A stretch of DNA of 64,000 nt from Nectonema munidae (GCA_030549495.1 JAUIRK010000903.1:806001-870000), one strand, 5' to 3'; positions 34,697 to 47,580 are shown, counted from the first letter of the stretch. Notes: a model not told the origin generated them from the letters alone. A program made the numbers and translations.

Positions 34697-35965
34697 AGAA
34701 GCAGAGAAAAATTCAAAAGCAATTGCACTAACGTCTGATTTTTGGACATCTTTAGGAAATGAAAGTTATCGTGGAACCATTGGCCATTGGATTAATGATG
34801 ACTGGAGTTTAAAAAGTGTTGTTCTAAGATGCGTTAATGTAGTTTAACGTCACTATTCTGCCAATGTTGCTGAGTTATATAAACACTTTGCAAAAGACGA
34901 ATATAACAGAAAAGATCCAGGTTATAGTATCTGATGACAATGCACGAAATATGACTTCCGCTGTTATTCAAGCAGGTTTTTCACATATTCCTTGTTTAGC
35001 TCATAGCCTATAGTTAAGCATATTGAATGGGTTTAAAGCTGCAGATACCGAAGTGTTGTTTGCAAAGTGTCAAAAAATTGTGGGACATTTTAAGCATAGC
35101 CCGTTCAATACAACTGTGCAAAATTGTTTTGACTCACCATTGCGTAAGCTACAGCAAGATGGAACAGCGTTCTTTATATGCTGCAGGCGAAAGAGGCATT
35201 AAATCTTTACGTCAACCAAAGAAAAGTATTATGTCGGTTTAAAATTGTTCGATTCTGATTGGGAAAAAATTTCAAAATACGTTAAAGTTTTAGACATTCC
35301 GCCATGCTACAGTTCTGCTAGGCGGTGAAAAATATATATGTATCTGTGTATTGCCATTGTTATTTTTTTTGTGTGAAATGATGATGATTCAGGTTATATA
35401 GCTAGATTCAAAGAAGCCTCAATTAATGATTTTAACAAACGTGTAGCTGATATGAAAAACATTGCTGTTTAAAGATTGCGACAGCACTTGATCCACGATA
35501 TAAAAGCTTGAAGTGCTTATCAGATGATGCAAAAGAACAAACTTGGTCTCTTATAAATAACAATTAGCAAATAAAGATTGGCTGAAGACAAACACACAAG
35601 ATAATTCTAATAGTGTCTATAACACTACATGCGAAACAAGTGAAAAGCATTTCAAGTTGATGGAGACTGACCAGACTCACAAGATGCCGAAAATGTTTTT
35701 GATGAAGTGCAACTGTATAAAATGGAGAAAAAAGTTGCGAAATCAGTTGATCCACTACAATGGTGGAAACTTAATGAATATCGATACCCAAAATTGGCAT
35801 TATTTGCTAAAACTGTACTTTGCATACCTGCTACTTCAGTTCCGTGTGAACGATAATTTAGCTCTGCTGGTTATATTGTTAACAAAACGCGTTCATCACT
35901 TGAACCAAATACTGTTAATATGCTTGTATGTCTACGTAGCTGGTTATCTGACGATATTTGAAAGA
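34697..35965 (+). pseudogene. Decayed hAT transposase
   Basis: Plus-strand pieces in several frames follow hAT order: KAIALTSDFWTSLGNESYRG (near 34720), IQVIVSDDNARNMTSAVIQA (near 34915) with the second catalytic Asp, GFSHIPCLAHSL with the conserved Cys-x2-His-type 'CLAH', KIVGHFKHS, then near 35820-35950 [32 protein letters not shown] and NMLVCLRSWL, the dimerisation domain. Many stops and frame changes; clearly dead. The right end is probably near 36117 ('aatcgttaccagcctta'). The left end is not resolved. Confidence 0.85.
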
Positions 35966-36138
35966 GAAAACGCTTATTACACTTCTTAAATTTAAATTCA
36001 AACGAAAAATATGTTAAATAAATTTATTAGCAAATGTTAACTGATGTTTTGATTTAATCGAAATTAACTATTAATTAATCGTTAATATAAAAAAAGTTAA
36101 TTAATCGTTACCAGCCTTAATTTAAATAGAGCACCATG

Positions 36139-36384
36139 ATGAAATAGAGAAAGATCGATTTGCTAAATGGAACGAAAATTGTTCAAGAACGATAAAAAAT
36201 ATCTTGCCAAAAATTAACCAAAGTTAAACAATGATTGCAATTTAAATCCAAAGTGACAAAAATATGTTGAGAATCAATTTGAGCATGTTCGATTTTCTGT
36301 GTGTGGATAAGTTTATTTTAATATAATGAAAAAAAGTGTTTACCATTAAATCACCTGTGAAAGCTAATTTACTGTCAGGTAAAA
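36139..36384 (+). repeat. Interspersed repeat family R2, copy 2
   Basis: Inverse match of 18303-18550 over about 250 bases. It starts directly after the hAT right end region, so the repeat may have been carried or interrupted by that element. Unassigned class. Confidence 0.75.
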
Positions 36385-37074
36385 TATACATTATGAAAAT
36401 ACACACTATAAAATTTTTCTTTCTAGAAGCAAATTCGATCAACATCGGAAACAAGAGCTAAATAAGGTCATAAAAGTAACGTGATGAGGCTTGAGGAGTA
36501 TAACTAACTATTATAAAACAAGTGAAAGAAGAAAATCATTTTATTAACAACATATCATTTTTAGAGTAATAAAGCAATTTACATGTCAAAAATTCAGCCT
36601 TATAGACTTTTCGTTGAAATAGTTCGAAAACTCTTTTAAGGGTCTAAAAACTTCTCTGACAGGATGCAGTGATGATCCCTATTGTTAGAGCAGCTTGAAT
36701 AAATATTCATATAATAAAAAAATAGACAATTTTATAATATATTTATTGAAACTACCAATGTACAAAGAAGACTTCTTTACCAGCGTACTTTATCGGATGT
36801 AATTCATTTAAAAATTATTTAAGCTTGGAAAATTGAGTGGGTGTGAGAGGTGAAGGCTCAAGCCCCCAAAATAAATAAGGTGCGCGGGCCCTGGTTGAAC
36901 TAGAAAAATAATTAAAAATGTATATTCTAATAAATAACAAGTTTTCCCGCTAGACAAATATTTAAAATTAAAATTTAATAGAAAATTCAACTAACTTCAA
37001 CAAATATAGAATTTACCTTCACAATCAAAAATGTGCTAAGCACAAGACTAAAAAAGTAAAAAGTAAGGCTGAAT
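36385..37074. other. No gene seen; pyrophosphatase downstream flank
   Basis: Downstream of the pyrophosphatase stop (minus strand). 'ggtgaaggctcaagccccca' at about 36850 looks like a repeat fragment. An inverted AATAAA (tttatt at about 36740) is too far from the gene to be convincing as its poly(A) signal. Confidence 0.35.
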
Positions 37075-37947
37075 TTAAATCTTTAAAAAACACCATTTGT
37101 TAGTAGAACTAGGAATTGGATCTGGGAGTGTTGAAACAGGAACACAATCAAGAATTTTAGAAGCTTCCCCGACGCTCTTTAGATTGGGTGAATCTTCTAC
37201 TTTGGTATTTAGAGTGCTCAATATTTGGTTGATCTCTGAACTATTGACTAATTTCTTCCAATGGCAATGAGCTTGCTCTATTATTGAACAAGCCATAATA
37301 GCGTTCATTGGTTTACCTTCAAAAGCAAAGTTATTAACCGGCTTTTCAGACGGTACTTTATAAAACTTCAGCCATTCATAGCTGGCTTGTAAATAACCTG
37401 GTTTATGCGTTTCTATATCTTGAAGTGTCGAAATAGAAGAAAACAATGGATCTGAATTGCTTATGACAATAACCTTCCAATCTGTTTCTCCCTCATCGAT
37501 TAAACCAAATAAACCGAGAACTTTGACTTGTAAAACATCACCACGATTTGCTACTTGTTCACCTATCTCAATGACATCGATTGGATCATTGTCACCTCCT
37601 TTTTGAGTATTAGGATCGATGTAAGAAGGATCTTCCCAGGTTTGAGGAAAAGCACCATAATTCCAAATGTACCCATGGTGAGGAAAGAAAGAATTAACAA
37701 ACCGTGGCTTATCCTTCTTTATATCTTGCATAATTGGGTTTAAAGGCTCTTTCGTATTTATTTCCATTTTCGCATTTGTCCAACGAGGAATTTCAACAAT
37801 CATGTTATATAATTTTGAAGAAAAATCGGCAAATAAAGGAATATCATGAAAAGGAGAGATGAATGATTGAGTATTGGATTCTTTAAAATAAAGTCTATAG
37901 CTTCTTGTATATAAAGTTCCTTTCTCTACAATTTCGTATCTGGACAT
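37075..37947 (-). CDS. Inorganic pyrophosphatase (soluble, family I)
   Basis: A 290-residue protein, close to the 289 of human PPA1, that hydrolyses pyrophosphate to two phosphates with Mg2+ and so drives biosynthetic reactions. Conserved stretches include YISPF-like FISPFHDIPLFADF, VEIPRWTNAKMEINTKEPLN, FFPHHGYIWNYGAFPQTWED, the metal-binding signature GGDNDPIDVIEIGEQVANRG, DEGETDWKVI and HKPGYLQASYEWLKFYKVP. The start chosen is the Met of MSRYEIVEKG. The 22 codons before it are open, but a splice-acceptor-like 'ccttctttttttatag' lies 10 nt upstream of this Met. The coding part has no intron. It could be cytosolic; no mitochondrial presequence is evident from the chosen start. All active-site residues I can recall are present, so it looks functional. 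Confidence 0.95.
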   Translation of the reverse strand: MSRYEIVEKGTLYTRSYRLYFKESNTQSFISPFHDIPLFADFSSKLYNMIVEIPRWTNAKMEINTKEPLNPIMQDIKKDKPRFVNSFFPHHGYIWNYGAFPQTWEDPSYIDPNTQKGGDNDPIDVIEIGEQVANRGDVLQVKVLGLFGLIDEGETDWKVIVISNSDPLFSSISTLQDIETHKPGYLQASYEWLKFYKVPSEKPVNNFAFEGKPMNAIMACSIIEQAHCHWKKLVNSSEINQILSTLNTKVEDSPNLKSVGEASKILDCVPVSTLPDPIPSSTNKWCFLKI

Positions 37948-37975
37948 ATTAACGAGTCTATAAAAAAAAGAAGGA
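37948..37975 (-). promoter_or_regulatory. Splice-acceptor-like site before the pyrophosphatase start
   Basis: On the minus strand a pyrimidine tract ends in 'tatag' at 37958-37959, and ATG follows 10 bases later. It may close an intron in the 5' UTR or receive a trans-spliced leader, a process known in copepods. No upstream exon was identified. Confidence 0.5.
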
Positions 37976-38139
37976 AAAATAACGCAGGTTAAAAAATTAG
38001 AGTAAAATGGCATAAATAAAAAAATAAAATAATTTTACACTTTTGATACGTAAAATTTAACTTTTTCTTAATGAATTATAAAGTTGTGTAATGGCTTATT
38101 TTAAAAAAGTTCTATTTATTTGGTTAAATAGGTGAGTGA

Positions 38140-38234
38140 GAAACAGATTGGAGGAGTGAATAAGGTTTGTTAGAAACTGGATTTCGATGACTCAGAAAAG
38201 CGGCGCAATTGTGCCCTCTTGATGAAAATACCCT
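38140..38234 (+). repeat. tRNA-related SINE copy upstream of the pyrophosphatase
   Basis: 'gaaactggatttcg' followed by 'aaagcggcgcaattgtgccc' and 'tcttgatgaaaatacccta' matches the inverse of 50056-50165 in the same order, although the A and B boxes are decayed. It lies about 200 bases upstream of the pyrophosphatase start codon, in opposite orientation to the gene. Confidence 0.6.
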
Positions 38235-39033
38235 AATGTGTATTTATCTTTATAAAAAAACGTTATTAACGAAATTATTTTATTTCATTGCATTTAACAT
38301 AAATTCTCGATATTGATAAAAAAAATCTTATCCTTTTTTTTAACTTAACCGGTTTTATCCCAATGTCCTCATATGAGAACACAAAGTGTGTTGTCTTTGA
38401 TCGAAGATAATTTTTCTTAACAATAATTATTTCTTTTAATAATATTATATTTGAAGAAATAATCATTAATATTTTATGAAAGAGAGAAAAAATTTTTTTA
38501 TCTTTTTTTTAAAGAAATATAATTGGATTTTATGAGTGATATTTTCTTTCTATTGCAAGGAAGGAATGAAGGAAAAATAAAGATTCTAGACTAGTCATTA
38601 TTTTTCTTCAAAATAAAAAAATTAAGAATACTTTTATATATATTATATAACAAATCAAACAAAATAAATTATACAATCATAAAGTTTTATAAGAAGAAAA
38701 AAACAGTTAATAGAAATAATTACAAGAAAATATAAAAATTTTAAAAGAGGGACACTTAATAGCAGTCCATCGAGATGGCTAATCTCCATATAGTATAACA
38801 AATTTTACCAGAACTTGTAATTTCTAAATTCCTTCATGATTTATGGACAGGCAAAAGGAACATGAAGGATTAATATACATGACCCATAGGTAATCAATAA
38901 ACTGTATTATAAATAATATGTTAATATATATGAGTTACGACTAATAATAAAAAGAGAAAAGCATATATAACAAATAAGTGTGTATAAACTTTTGGGATAC
39001 TTTATATAAATTCAAATATATATATGTATATAT
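38235..39033. other. No gene seen
   Basis: AT-rich, unassigned. Probably the upstream region of the pyrophosphatase on the minus strand. Confidence 0.35.
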
Positions 39034-40731
39034 CTCATAACCTGTACGGTTGAATGCGGGTAGACAACTTGCGTGTTATCTCCAACCCGTATGTTACGAT
39101 GATTCTTCTCCAACCGGTATTCTACAATGATTCATCTCCAAACTATATACTACAATGATTCATCTCCAACCTGTATACTACGATGATTCATCTCCAACCT
39201 GTTTACTAGGATGATTCATCTTCAACCTGTATACTACGATGGTTTCTATTCCATGTACAAATAACTAGGGAGACAATGTTCAACTTTCTGTTCACATTCT
39301 GCTAGATGTAAGATTTGATATACCTCATTCGGGGAGACGATGCTACATAAGTTATTAGCTATATACATTATACCTGTATACTACGTTGGTTCATCTCCAA
39401 CCTGTATACCGCGATAATTCATCTCCAACCTATATAATATATTTTATCAAATAATCAAAATAAAATTCTGTAATCAAAGAATCGAAAAATATTATTTAAA
39501 AAATCAAAAAATATCAAACTTTCTGTTCATATTTTGCTACCTCATACGATGTTACAAAAGTTATTACCTAAACTTTGCAATTTGCACGATTTTAAATATT
39601 ATATTTGTCAAATAATCAAAATAAAATTCTGTAATCAAAGAATCGAAAAATATTCTTTAAAAAATCAAAAAATATCAAACTTTCTGTTCATATTTTGCTA
39701 CCTCATACGATGTTACAAAAATTATTACCTATACTTTGCAATTTGCACGATTTTAAATATTATATTTGTCGAATAATCAAAGAATCGAAAAATGTTCAAA
39801 TCAAAAAATATTTATTCTTTTTAAATATATCGTTGGCTCCCTTTACTTTTAGTTTCGTGTGTGCATAATTTGATAAAAATTAATTATTAAAGACTAGTTT
39901 TATATTTCAATTTTAAAAGTAAGGGGAGCCAACGATATATTTAAAAAGAATAAATATTTTTTGATTTGAACATTTTTCGATTCTTTGATTATTCGACAAA
40001 TATAATATTTAAAATCGTGCAAATTGCAAAGTATAGGTAATAACTTTTGTAACATCGTATGAGGTAGCAAACTATGAACAGAAAGTTTGATATTTTTTGA
40101 TTTTTTAAAGAATATTTTTCGATTCTTTGATTACAGAATTTTATTTTGATTATTTGACAAATATAATATTTAAAATCGTGCAAATTGCAAAGTATAGGAA
40201 ATAACTTTTGTAACATCGTATGAGGTAGCAAAATATGAACAGAAAGTTTGATATTTTTTGATTTTTTAAAGAATATTTTTCGATTCTTTGATTACAGAAT
40301 TTTATTTTGATTATTTGATAAAATATATTATATAGGTTGGAGATGAATTATCGCGGTATACAGGTTGGAGATGAACCAACGTAGTATACAGGTATAATGT
40401 ATATAGGTAATAACTTATGTAGCATCGTCTCCCCGAATGAGGTATATCAAATCTTACATCTAGCAGAATGTGAACAGAAAGTTGAACATTGTCTCCCTAG
40501 TTATTTGTACATGGAATAGAAACCATCGTAGTATACAGGTTGAAGATGAATCATCCTAGTAAACAGGTTGGAGATGAATCATCGTAGTATACAGGTTGGA
40601 GATGAATCATTGTAGTATATAGTTTGGAGATGAATCATCGTAGAATACAGGTTGGAGAAGAATCATCGTAATATACGGGTTGGAGATAACACGCAAGTTG
40701 TCTACCCGCGTTCAACCGTACAGGTTATGAG
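39034..40731. mobile_element. Large foldback element with tandem-repeat arms
   Basis: Two arms of about 815 bases (39034-39852 and 39915-40731) are near-perfect inverse copies around a ~60-base spacer. Each arm starts with 'ctcataacctgtacggttga', then six tandem units of 28 bases ('ctccaacctgtatactacga' type), a linker with 'cggggagacgatgctaca', three more 28-base units, and two tandem units of about 160 bases ('tcaaaataaaattctgtaat' type), ending at 'cgttggctcc'. The 80-codon frames inside arise from the 160-base units and are not genes. This resembles FB/Galileo-type foldback transposons in architecture. No transposase or clear target duplication is visible. Confidence 0.85.
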
Positions 40732-40807
40732 AATATATCATTACATATTAGAGAAGAGTTTTCTAAACTCTTTATACTGAAAAAATATTTCTTCAAATAT
40801 ATTACTG

Positions 40808-43421
40808 TTTTAGTTTAAAATGCATCCCTTATCTGCTAATTAATGGTATGAAGCACATGGAAAATATAAACAGTAAAATGGTATTACTTAAGGACTTATG
40901 ATATAAGTAATGTATTCTGAAAGCCCATAAAAAATGCTTTAATTTGGTATATCGCAGGATGCATTTTGTTGAGAAATGTGAAAGTTATAAGCGTTTTAAT
41001 ATTTGACTAAAATTTAAGCTAGGAACACTACAAATAAACTAAGCGTACACTAGCGCTATAAAATAAACCACACACGCGTGCTAAAGATGTGGTGAAGCGT
41101 ATGCGAGATAAGTATTTCCTGCGCTCACAAACGCGTAATGCAACATGTGTTAATCTTTCTTCGCATAGTTAACCGCTAAAATCAATAACAATCGTTTTAG
41201 AATCAATAATGTGATTTATTCTTCGCACACTGTCGGTATAAAAATAACGAATGCCCTTCGTTAAAAATTAGAAAGGTTGTATCTAAACTAAATAAAAGTA
41301 GATTATGATTATCCAACAAAACTCATTATTTCTTCAATGTGGATGCATGCGCACACGTGTTAGATTCGAAAATTATAATTATTTTATAAAAATATAGAAA
41401 TAAATTTCGGATTATAGTGAAAAAAAAATAAATTCATGAGATTACTTATTGAGAAAAACTTATTAAAACACGTGAAAAAAAAATAAATTCATGAGATTAC
41501 TTGTTGAGAAAAATTGATTAAAACACATATTTTGATCTATTTATCTTCTCTTTAGAAATTTATATGAAGTAAACAATAATAAAATAATATTTATCCAAAA
41601 CATATTTTTTTCGAATCAAAGTGTAAATCAAACTCGCACTTAAATTTTGGATGATTAATTCAAAAGAAGTAAAAAACTAATGTTAATTTATAAAAAACCG
41701 AAAACTAAAATGATTTTATAAAAATCTAAAAATAAATAGTGGACTACGATTATCCAACAAAACTTGTACATTCGATCTACATTTTTCACTTCAAAAATAA
41801 TTTTAAATTTATTAGATAAACATTATACTGACCAATAATAAAAACGAAGCTTAATTTATAAAAAAAAAAGGAAAAACTAATACTATTTTATAAAAATCTA
41901 CAAATAAATTTAGATTCTGAGAGTAGAGTCGCTTTATAATTGTGCTGGAAATTGTTACATAATATAGGTAAAAATTTGTCCTAATGAAAGGAGCTTTAGT
42001 TTAAAATGCATCCCTTATCTGCTAATTAATAGTATGAAGCCCATGGAAAATAAAAACAGTAAAATGGTATTTCTTAAGTACTTATGATATAAGTAATGTA
42101 TTCTGAAAGCCCATAAAAAATGCTTTAATTTGGTATATCGCATGATGCATTTTGTTGAGAAATGTGAAAGTTATAAGCGTTTTAATATTTGACTAAGATT
42201 TAAGCTAGGAACACTACAAATAAACTAAGCGTACACTAGTCCGATAAAATAAACCACACACGCGTGCTAAAGATGTGGTGTAGCGTATGCGAGATAAGAA
42301 TTCACTGCGCTCACAAACGCGTAATGCAACATGTGTTCATCTTTCTTCGCATAGTTATGATCTAAAATCAATCAATAATGTGATTTATTCTTCGCACACT
42401 GTCGGTATAAATATAACGAATGCCCTTCGTTAAAAATTAGAAAGGTTGTATCTAAACTAAATAAAAGTAGACTACGATTATCCAACAAAATTCGTACATT
42501 CAATAGACAAAACCACACACGCGTGCTAAAGATGTGGTGAAGCGTATGTTAGATAAGAATTCACTGCGCTCACAAACGCGTAATGCAACATGTGTTAATC
42601 TTTCTTCGCATAATTATGCTCTAAAATCAATCAATAATGTGATTTATTCTTCGCACACTGTCGGTATAATTTTTAACGAATGCCCTTCGTTAAAAATTAG
42701 AAAGGTTGTATCTAAACTAAATAAAAGTAGACTACGATTATCAAACAAAACTCTTACATTTAATCGACATTTTTCACTTGAAAAATAATTTAAAATTTAT
42801 TAGAAAAATATTATACTGACCCATAAAAAGTAAAAAATATATATTAATTTTCGACAGTTTTATTTAACTATGACATTTTAAAATGTTAAAAACCATATTC
42901 TACCTTTGTGAATATAAAATTTTGAAGAAATAATATATAAACTCATCACATTAATTATTGGTATTTTTTGAAACTAGACAAAAGTTGACTGACCTCACAT
43001 AAAAGCGGATTTTGGAAAAATAAAAATATATTTATTTTTAAAACCTAGCCTATTTTACCCACAAAGAGTATAGCTTCAAATCTTGTACATTCGATCAACA
43101 TTTTTCACTTCAAAAATAATTTAAAATTTATTAGAAAAACATTATACTGACCTATACTACTGACCCATAAAAAGTAAAAAATATATATTAATTTTCGACA
43201 GTTTTCTTCAACTATGAAATTTTAAAATGTAAAAAATCATATTTTACTTTTGTGAATATAAAATATTGAAAAAATATTATATAAATTAAGAACGTTAATT
43301 ATTATTGGTATTTTTTGAAATTAGATAAAACTTGACTGACTTCACATAAAAGCAGATTTTGGAAAAATGAAAATATATTTATTTGTATAACCTAGCCTAT
43401 GTTAACCACAAAGAGTATACC
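40808..43421 (+). repeat. Block of nested direct repeats next to the foldback
   Basis: Unit A ('tttagtttaaaatgcatccc' to 'tatccaacaaaa') is present as about 517 bases (40808-41324), 497 bases (41995-42491) and a 5'-truncated 242 bases (42511-42752). Unit B (about 320 bases, containing 'taaaaagtaaaaaatatata' and ending 'cctagcc...cacaaagagtata') follows at 42754-43072 and 43086-43420, with a partial copy at about 41761-41860. A conserved inner motif is 'cacacacgcgtgctaaagat'. Between A copies, 'aaattcatgagattactt' is also doubled (41420-41520). No frame persists between copies, so no protein is implied. Confidence 0.85.
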
Positions 43422-43702
43422 TTTCCAATGATACCATTTTCATTTATTTTTTTTTAAAAAAGACACATTATGCTTCAACAAAAAGGTGGTCCGTAATTTT
43501 TTCAAAAATTTAGACAAAATTTTTTGAAGTAATGTCCATTTATTAAAATTTTTTAAAACTTTTGCAAAAATAAATTATTCTAGAGTATGTAGCAAACGAT
43601 AAGCTTTCTAATGATATATATATCATGAAAAAGAAATATTGAAAAACAGTTTAATTCTTTCTTCAAATCAAACAAGTAAAAATTTTCAAAAAGTAGTATT
43701 GG

Positions 43703-44209
<507 letters not shown>

Positions 44210-44625
44210 GATTATTTTTATTAGGTAGGTTTGTAGGTAGATTTCAAAGCACTTTCCAGCGTGTGCTGATATGCTCGCGTAAGCTTGAGAGTTGGTTAAG
44301 GAGGATGGAGATGTTGGTAGATATAGGGAGGAGTTACAGATTTTATTCTTAAAATAGAAAGGAAAGGCAGATTAGTTTGTTATAGGGTTGTCAACAGTGG
44401 TGAGAGTTGTTTCAATGGTGTCAATGAGGGATGCAAGGGATTTTAGTAGTGTTGGGTGTAACAGAAGATCTGAGAGTGTTGTTGGAGATCTATTAAGTAA
44501 AGAAAGGCAGCCAAATAAAAGATCTTAGCGATGATAAGAGAAGATTTGACATGTGAAGATGAGATGGTGTGGCGTTTCTATTGTGTCGCATCCGAAACGA
44601 CAGTATGGATTTTCGCTAACTTGAT
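44210..44625 (-). mobile_element. 5'-truncated LINE 3' end
   Basis: Minus-strand translation gives SENPYCRFGCDTIETPHHLI then FTCQIFSYHR, a C-x3-C...H-x4-C pattern like the zinc knuckle after the reverse transcriptase in several non-LTR elements. A Leu-rich tail (SLLNRSPTTLSDLLLHPTLL) follows after one in-frame stop and ends at TAA near 44380. Only the last ~130 codons remain, as expected of a 5'-truncated LINE. The reverse transcriptase itself is absent. The clade is not certain (R1/Jockey-like guess). Confidence 0.55.
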
Positions 44626-44779
44626 TTTTATTAAATTTTTTAATTAATATTTAAATTAAATTTCCTTTAGAAAATAATATGAATGAGTAAAATCATTAAC
44701 AAATTTACTTAAATGCATATTCAAATAATTTGAAATATGTTTAGATATTAATATGAATGGAAGAATATAGTTCCCTACA

Positions 44780-45295
44780 TTAAAAGAAGTTTGTGAGTTT
44801 GTTTCAGTTGAATGTCAAAGGTAAAAGGAGAACGTTTCCACACAAGTCATTGTAATTCCTCCAGAAACACATGTTTTAACCAAGGAAGATGAGGGAGACA
44901 ACTAATGAACCAAATTTATTCGATGTTCCTTGATCAATTGAGGTTTTTCTTGACGACAATGACCTAGATAAGTTAAAAAATAAAAAAGCATGTTGGAACC
45001 AGCATTGGAGAGTCATTATTATTAACCTTCTAAATGAAGTTGTTCAGTTTACTAGGAAATGCATACGGTATAATTTAAATAATTAGGTCCAGACAAATAT
45101 CTGTGGAGATAGATGTTATAAAGAATACTGAAGCAGAATTATTCTTTAAGTCATTAAATGGTTTGAACAGTGATAAATTACAAAACAAAAACATATTCCT
45201 AGATATTTCACTAGCTATGAACTTTTTCTTAATTTTTGCGAAATCTTATCTAATGGAGCTTCTAACAGAGAGAATTCATATGAGAATTTAAATTC
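44780..45295 (+). pseudogene. Possible piggyBac-derived (PGBD-like) relic
   Basis: Around 44795-44900 the + strand reads VIPPETHVLTKEDEGDN-like sequence. At about 44930-45000 another frame reads acidic 'FLDDNDLDKLKNKKACWNQHW'-like pieces, and at 45215-45285 NFFLIFAKSYLMELLTERIH. These recall the N-terminal acidic region and the 'DNFFTSxxLLxxL' segment of vertebrate-type PGBD transposases. Heavily deleted, and the similarity is weak. Confidence 0.3.
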
Positions 45296-47580
45296 TACAA
45301 CTGTTTTGATAACATCTTGGCATAACACCAACTTGGTGCAGCTAAAAAATTAGCCCATATGCTCCTTGACCCCTAAATAATGAGAGACACTGAGTTGGTT
45401 ATCTGGTGACAAAAGGCATGCCATTCTTTTGTTATTTATCTATTTAGCATGTGTTGTAATGCGCGATATTTTTTGTTTTTTTCCTTCACTGCTTTTTGCT
45501 TTTTTTAATTTTTGTTCACTGGCCTCTTAAGCATCTTGTATCATGAGACTTATTCTCTTGATATATTCTGCAAAGCAGGGTAGCGTTATGTCAATGTCAC
45601 GAAGCATTAAACTTCTGTCTTGTTACACAGACAGAGTAGTTGTTACACAGGATAAACTGTCGAGATATCTGGCTCTAAGATTGACATGACAATTTGGCAT
45701 GTCGCACAATAATGCAAAGGATGATCGTCATTGGTACTTTGAGCCATTTGATAGAATGTCGATCCATGTTGTTTAGATCAGTTTACGTATTATTTAAGTA
45801 TTTACATATACTTAAAATATGCAATACATGCACATGTATTTTAGGGAACTTTATTATATTTAAGGTGTGCTGATGCTCATTTGAACACTCTACATATCAG
45901 TATATGGGGTGAAAAGACCAGCACTTTTTGATTAAGTTCCAGAATGCAATTTTATGAAAAAATGAGTTTTTAATCTTTTTATTTATGGGTAAGCAATCAA
46001 AGGGGATAATAACCAAGGTTTCACAATAATGAAGTTCGTTATAAAGGTATTTTAATACAGATTATTAATATTATGAGATTTACTACCCGAAATTTACTTC
46101 CTAGTATTCGAGTGTAATTTTAACAACTTCACACTAACATGATTTCAGAGTATATAGTATTGAATTTAAGACCTCCTTTATATTTGAATGTTTATGTGTC
46201 TTTTTATTTCAACTTTTTATAAAATATATTATTTGTGTGGTTTAAAATCATATGAAATATATTTAACATTTGAAAGAAATAAAAGAGTTGTGTTGATCTT
46301 GAATTGTTTTAATAAGTAGCGGCTATTAGGGGGAGGGGATGCGATTGTATCAGGTATATATTTAGCAGGACCATTTCATACAAAAAATACAAAATATAAG
46401 CGCTAAAACGATTAGCAGCGCTTTTAATTTTAGACAAAATCTTGTTTTAATGTATGAAGGAAACAGTGTTAGTGTTCTCTTGATTTTAATTAGAACAATA
46501 ATTTTTGTTAGTTTTCCTGTAAATATGCACGATGAAAATGAATTGCTCTTTACAACAATGACTGCAATGTGGTTAGTGTAATTTTGGACTCAACTAATAA
46601 AGTTATAGCTAAATTTGAGACACTTAATGAATTATTAAATATGGCATTTTGATAGTGATGCATGAAGTATAATATAGGCGAAAGAAATTTTTACGTATTT
46701 TAAAAGATAAATGGATAATGCAGGATTGCTGGGTGACCCATGAGGTTTTATAAAATATGTTTAATGAGAATTAATAGCCTTATTACTTAGGTTCCAATTA
46801 TCGAAATAAGCTGATCAGTTCAGGGTGAGAGTTTGGTTTTAGAAAGGAAGGAAAAAAGGTGGATATAAAGTGAATTATATTTAATTTTTTATATCCTTTT
46901 CTTATAGATCTGTTATTCTATAGGGAAATGCTATTGGGATTTAAGTTTCCTGTAGTTGGTCTGCCTTTGTTTTAATTGGTATTTAATTTTTTAAAGGTTT
47001 TGGGGTTTTTAATTATATTTTTTAAAAAAATGTATCTTTTTGATAATAAAATAGTTGAGAAGGTTAAAGAAAAATGTTTACTTATGATAAAGCAGCTCTT
47101 TAGATTTTGGAAGAGAGATAGAAATGTTTGTGAATAACTTTTAAGATTATCAGAAAATATTTCTAGTTTGTTGGGCTGATTGTAAGAGGGATTGAAATCA
47201 TAATAAACAAGAATATGAAAATATACCTATTTAAATTTTTTTTAAGATTTTTTAATTTTTATTTATTTATTTCCGATTTTAACAATTTATTTTAAGCACT
47301 TTGGCTTCCGATGTTTAAAAAAGAAAATAATGTAAGTTATTAACGGCTACAATAATCTGACGGTATTGATAATATATATTTAAAAGCATAAACGTAGACA
47401 TTTAATTTTTATAAATTTAATTATAGCTGACTCTGATCGTTAAAGGGTTATGTACTCTTAAATTTTTATTATCTAAATCTTATGAATATTAAAATTCTTT
47501 TTAATTACCAAATTTTTTTTGTTTTATCTTTAAAGTTTGTAAATTAAGAGATAAAAGGTAATAATCAAATTGTAAAAGAT
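45296..47580. other. No gene seen
   Basis: Long AT-rich stretch. 'aatgaagttcgttataaagg' near 46028 is like the Tigger terminus words at 16980. No supported frame on either strand. Confidence 0.45.

Noticed and set aside
39534-40231. Two near-identical 80-codon frames on opposite strands
   Set aside because: They mirror each other because they lie in the two arms of the foldback element and derive from its 160-base units.
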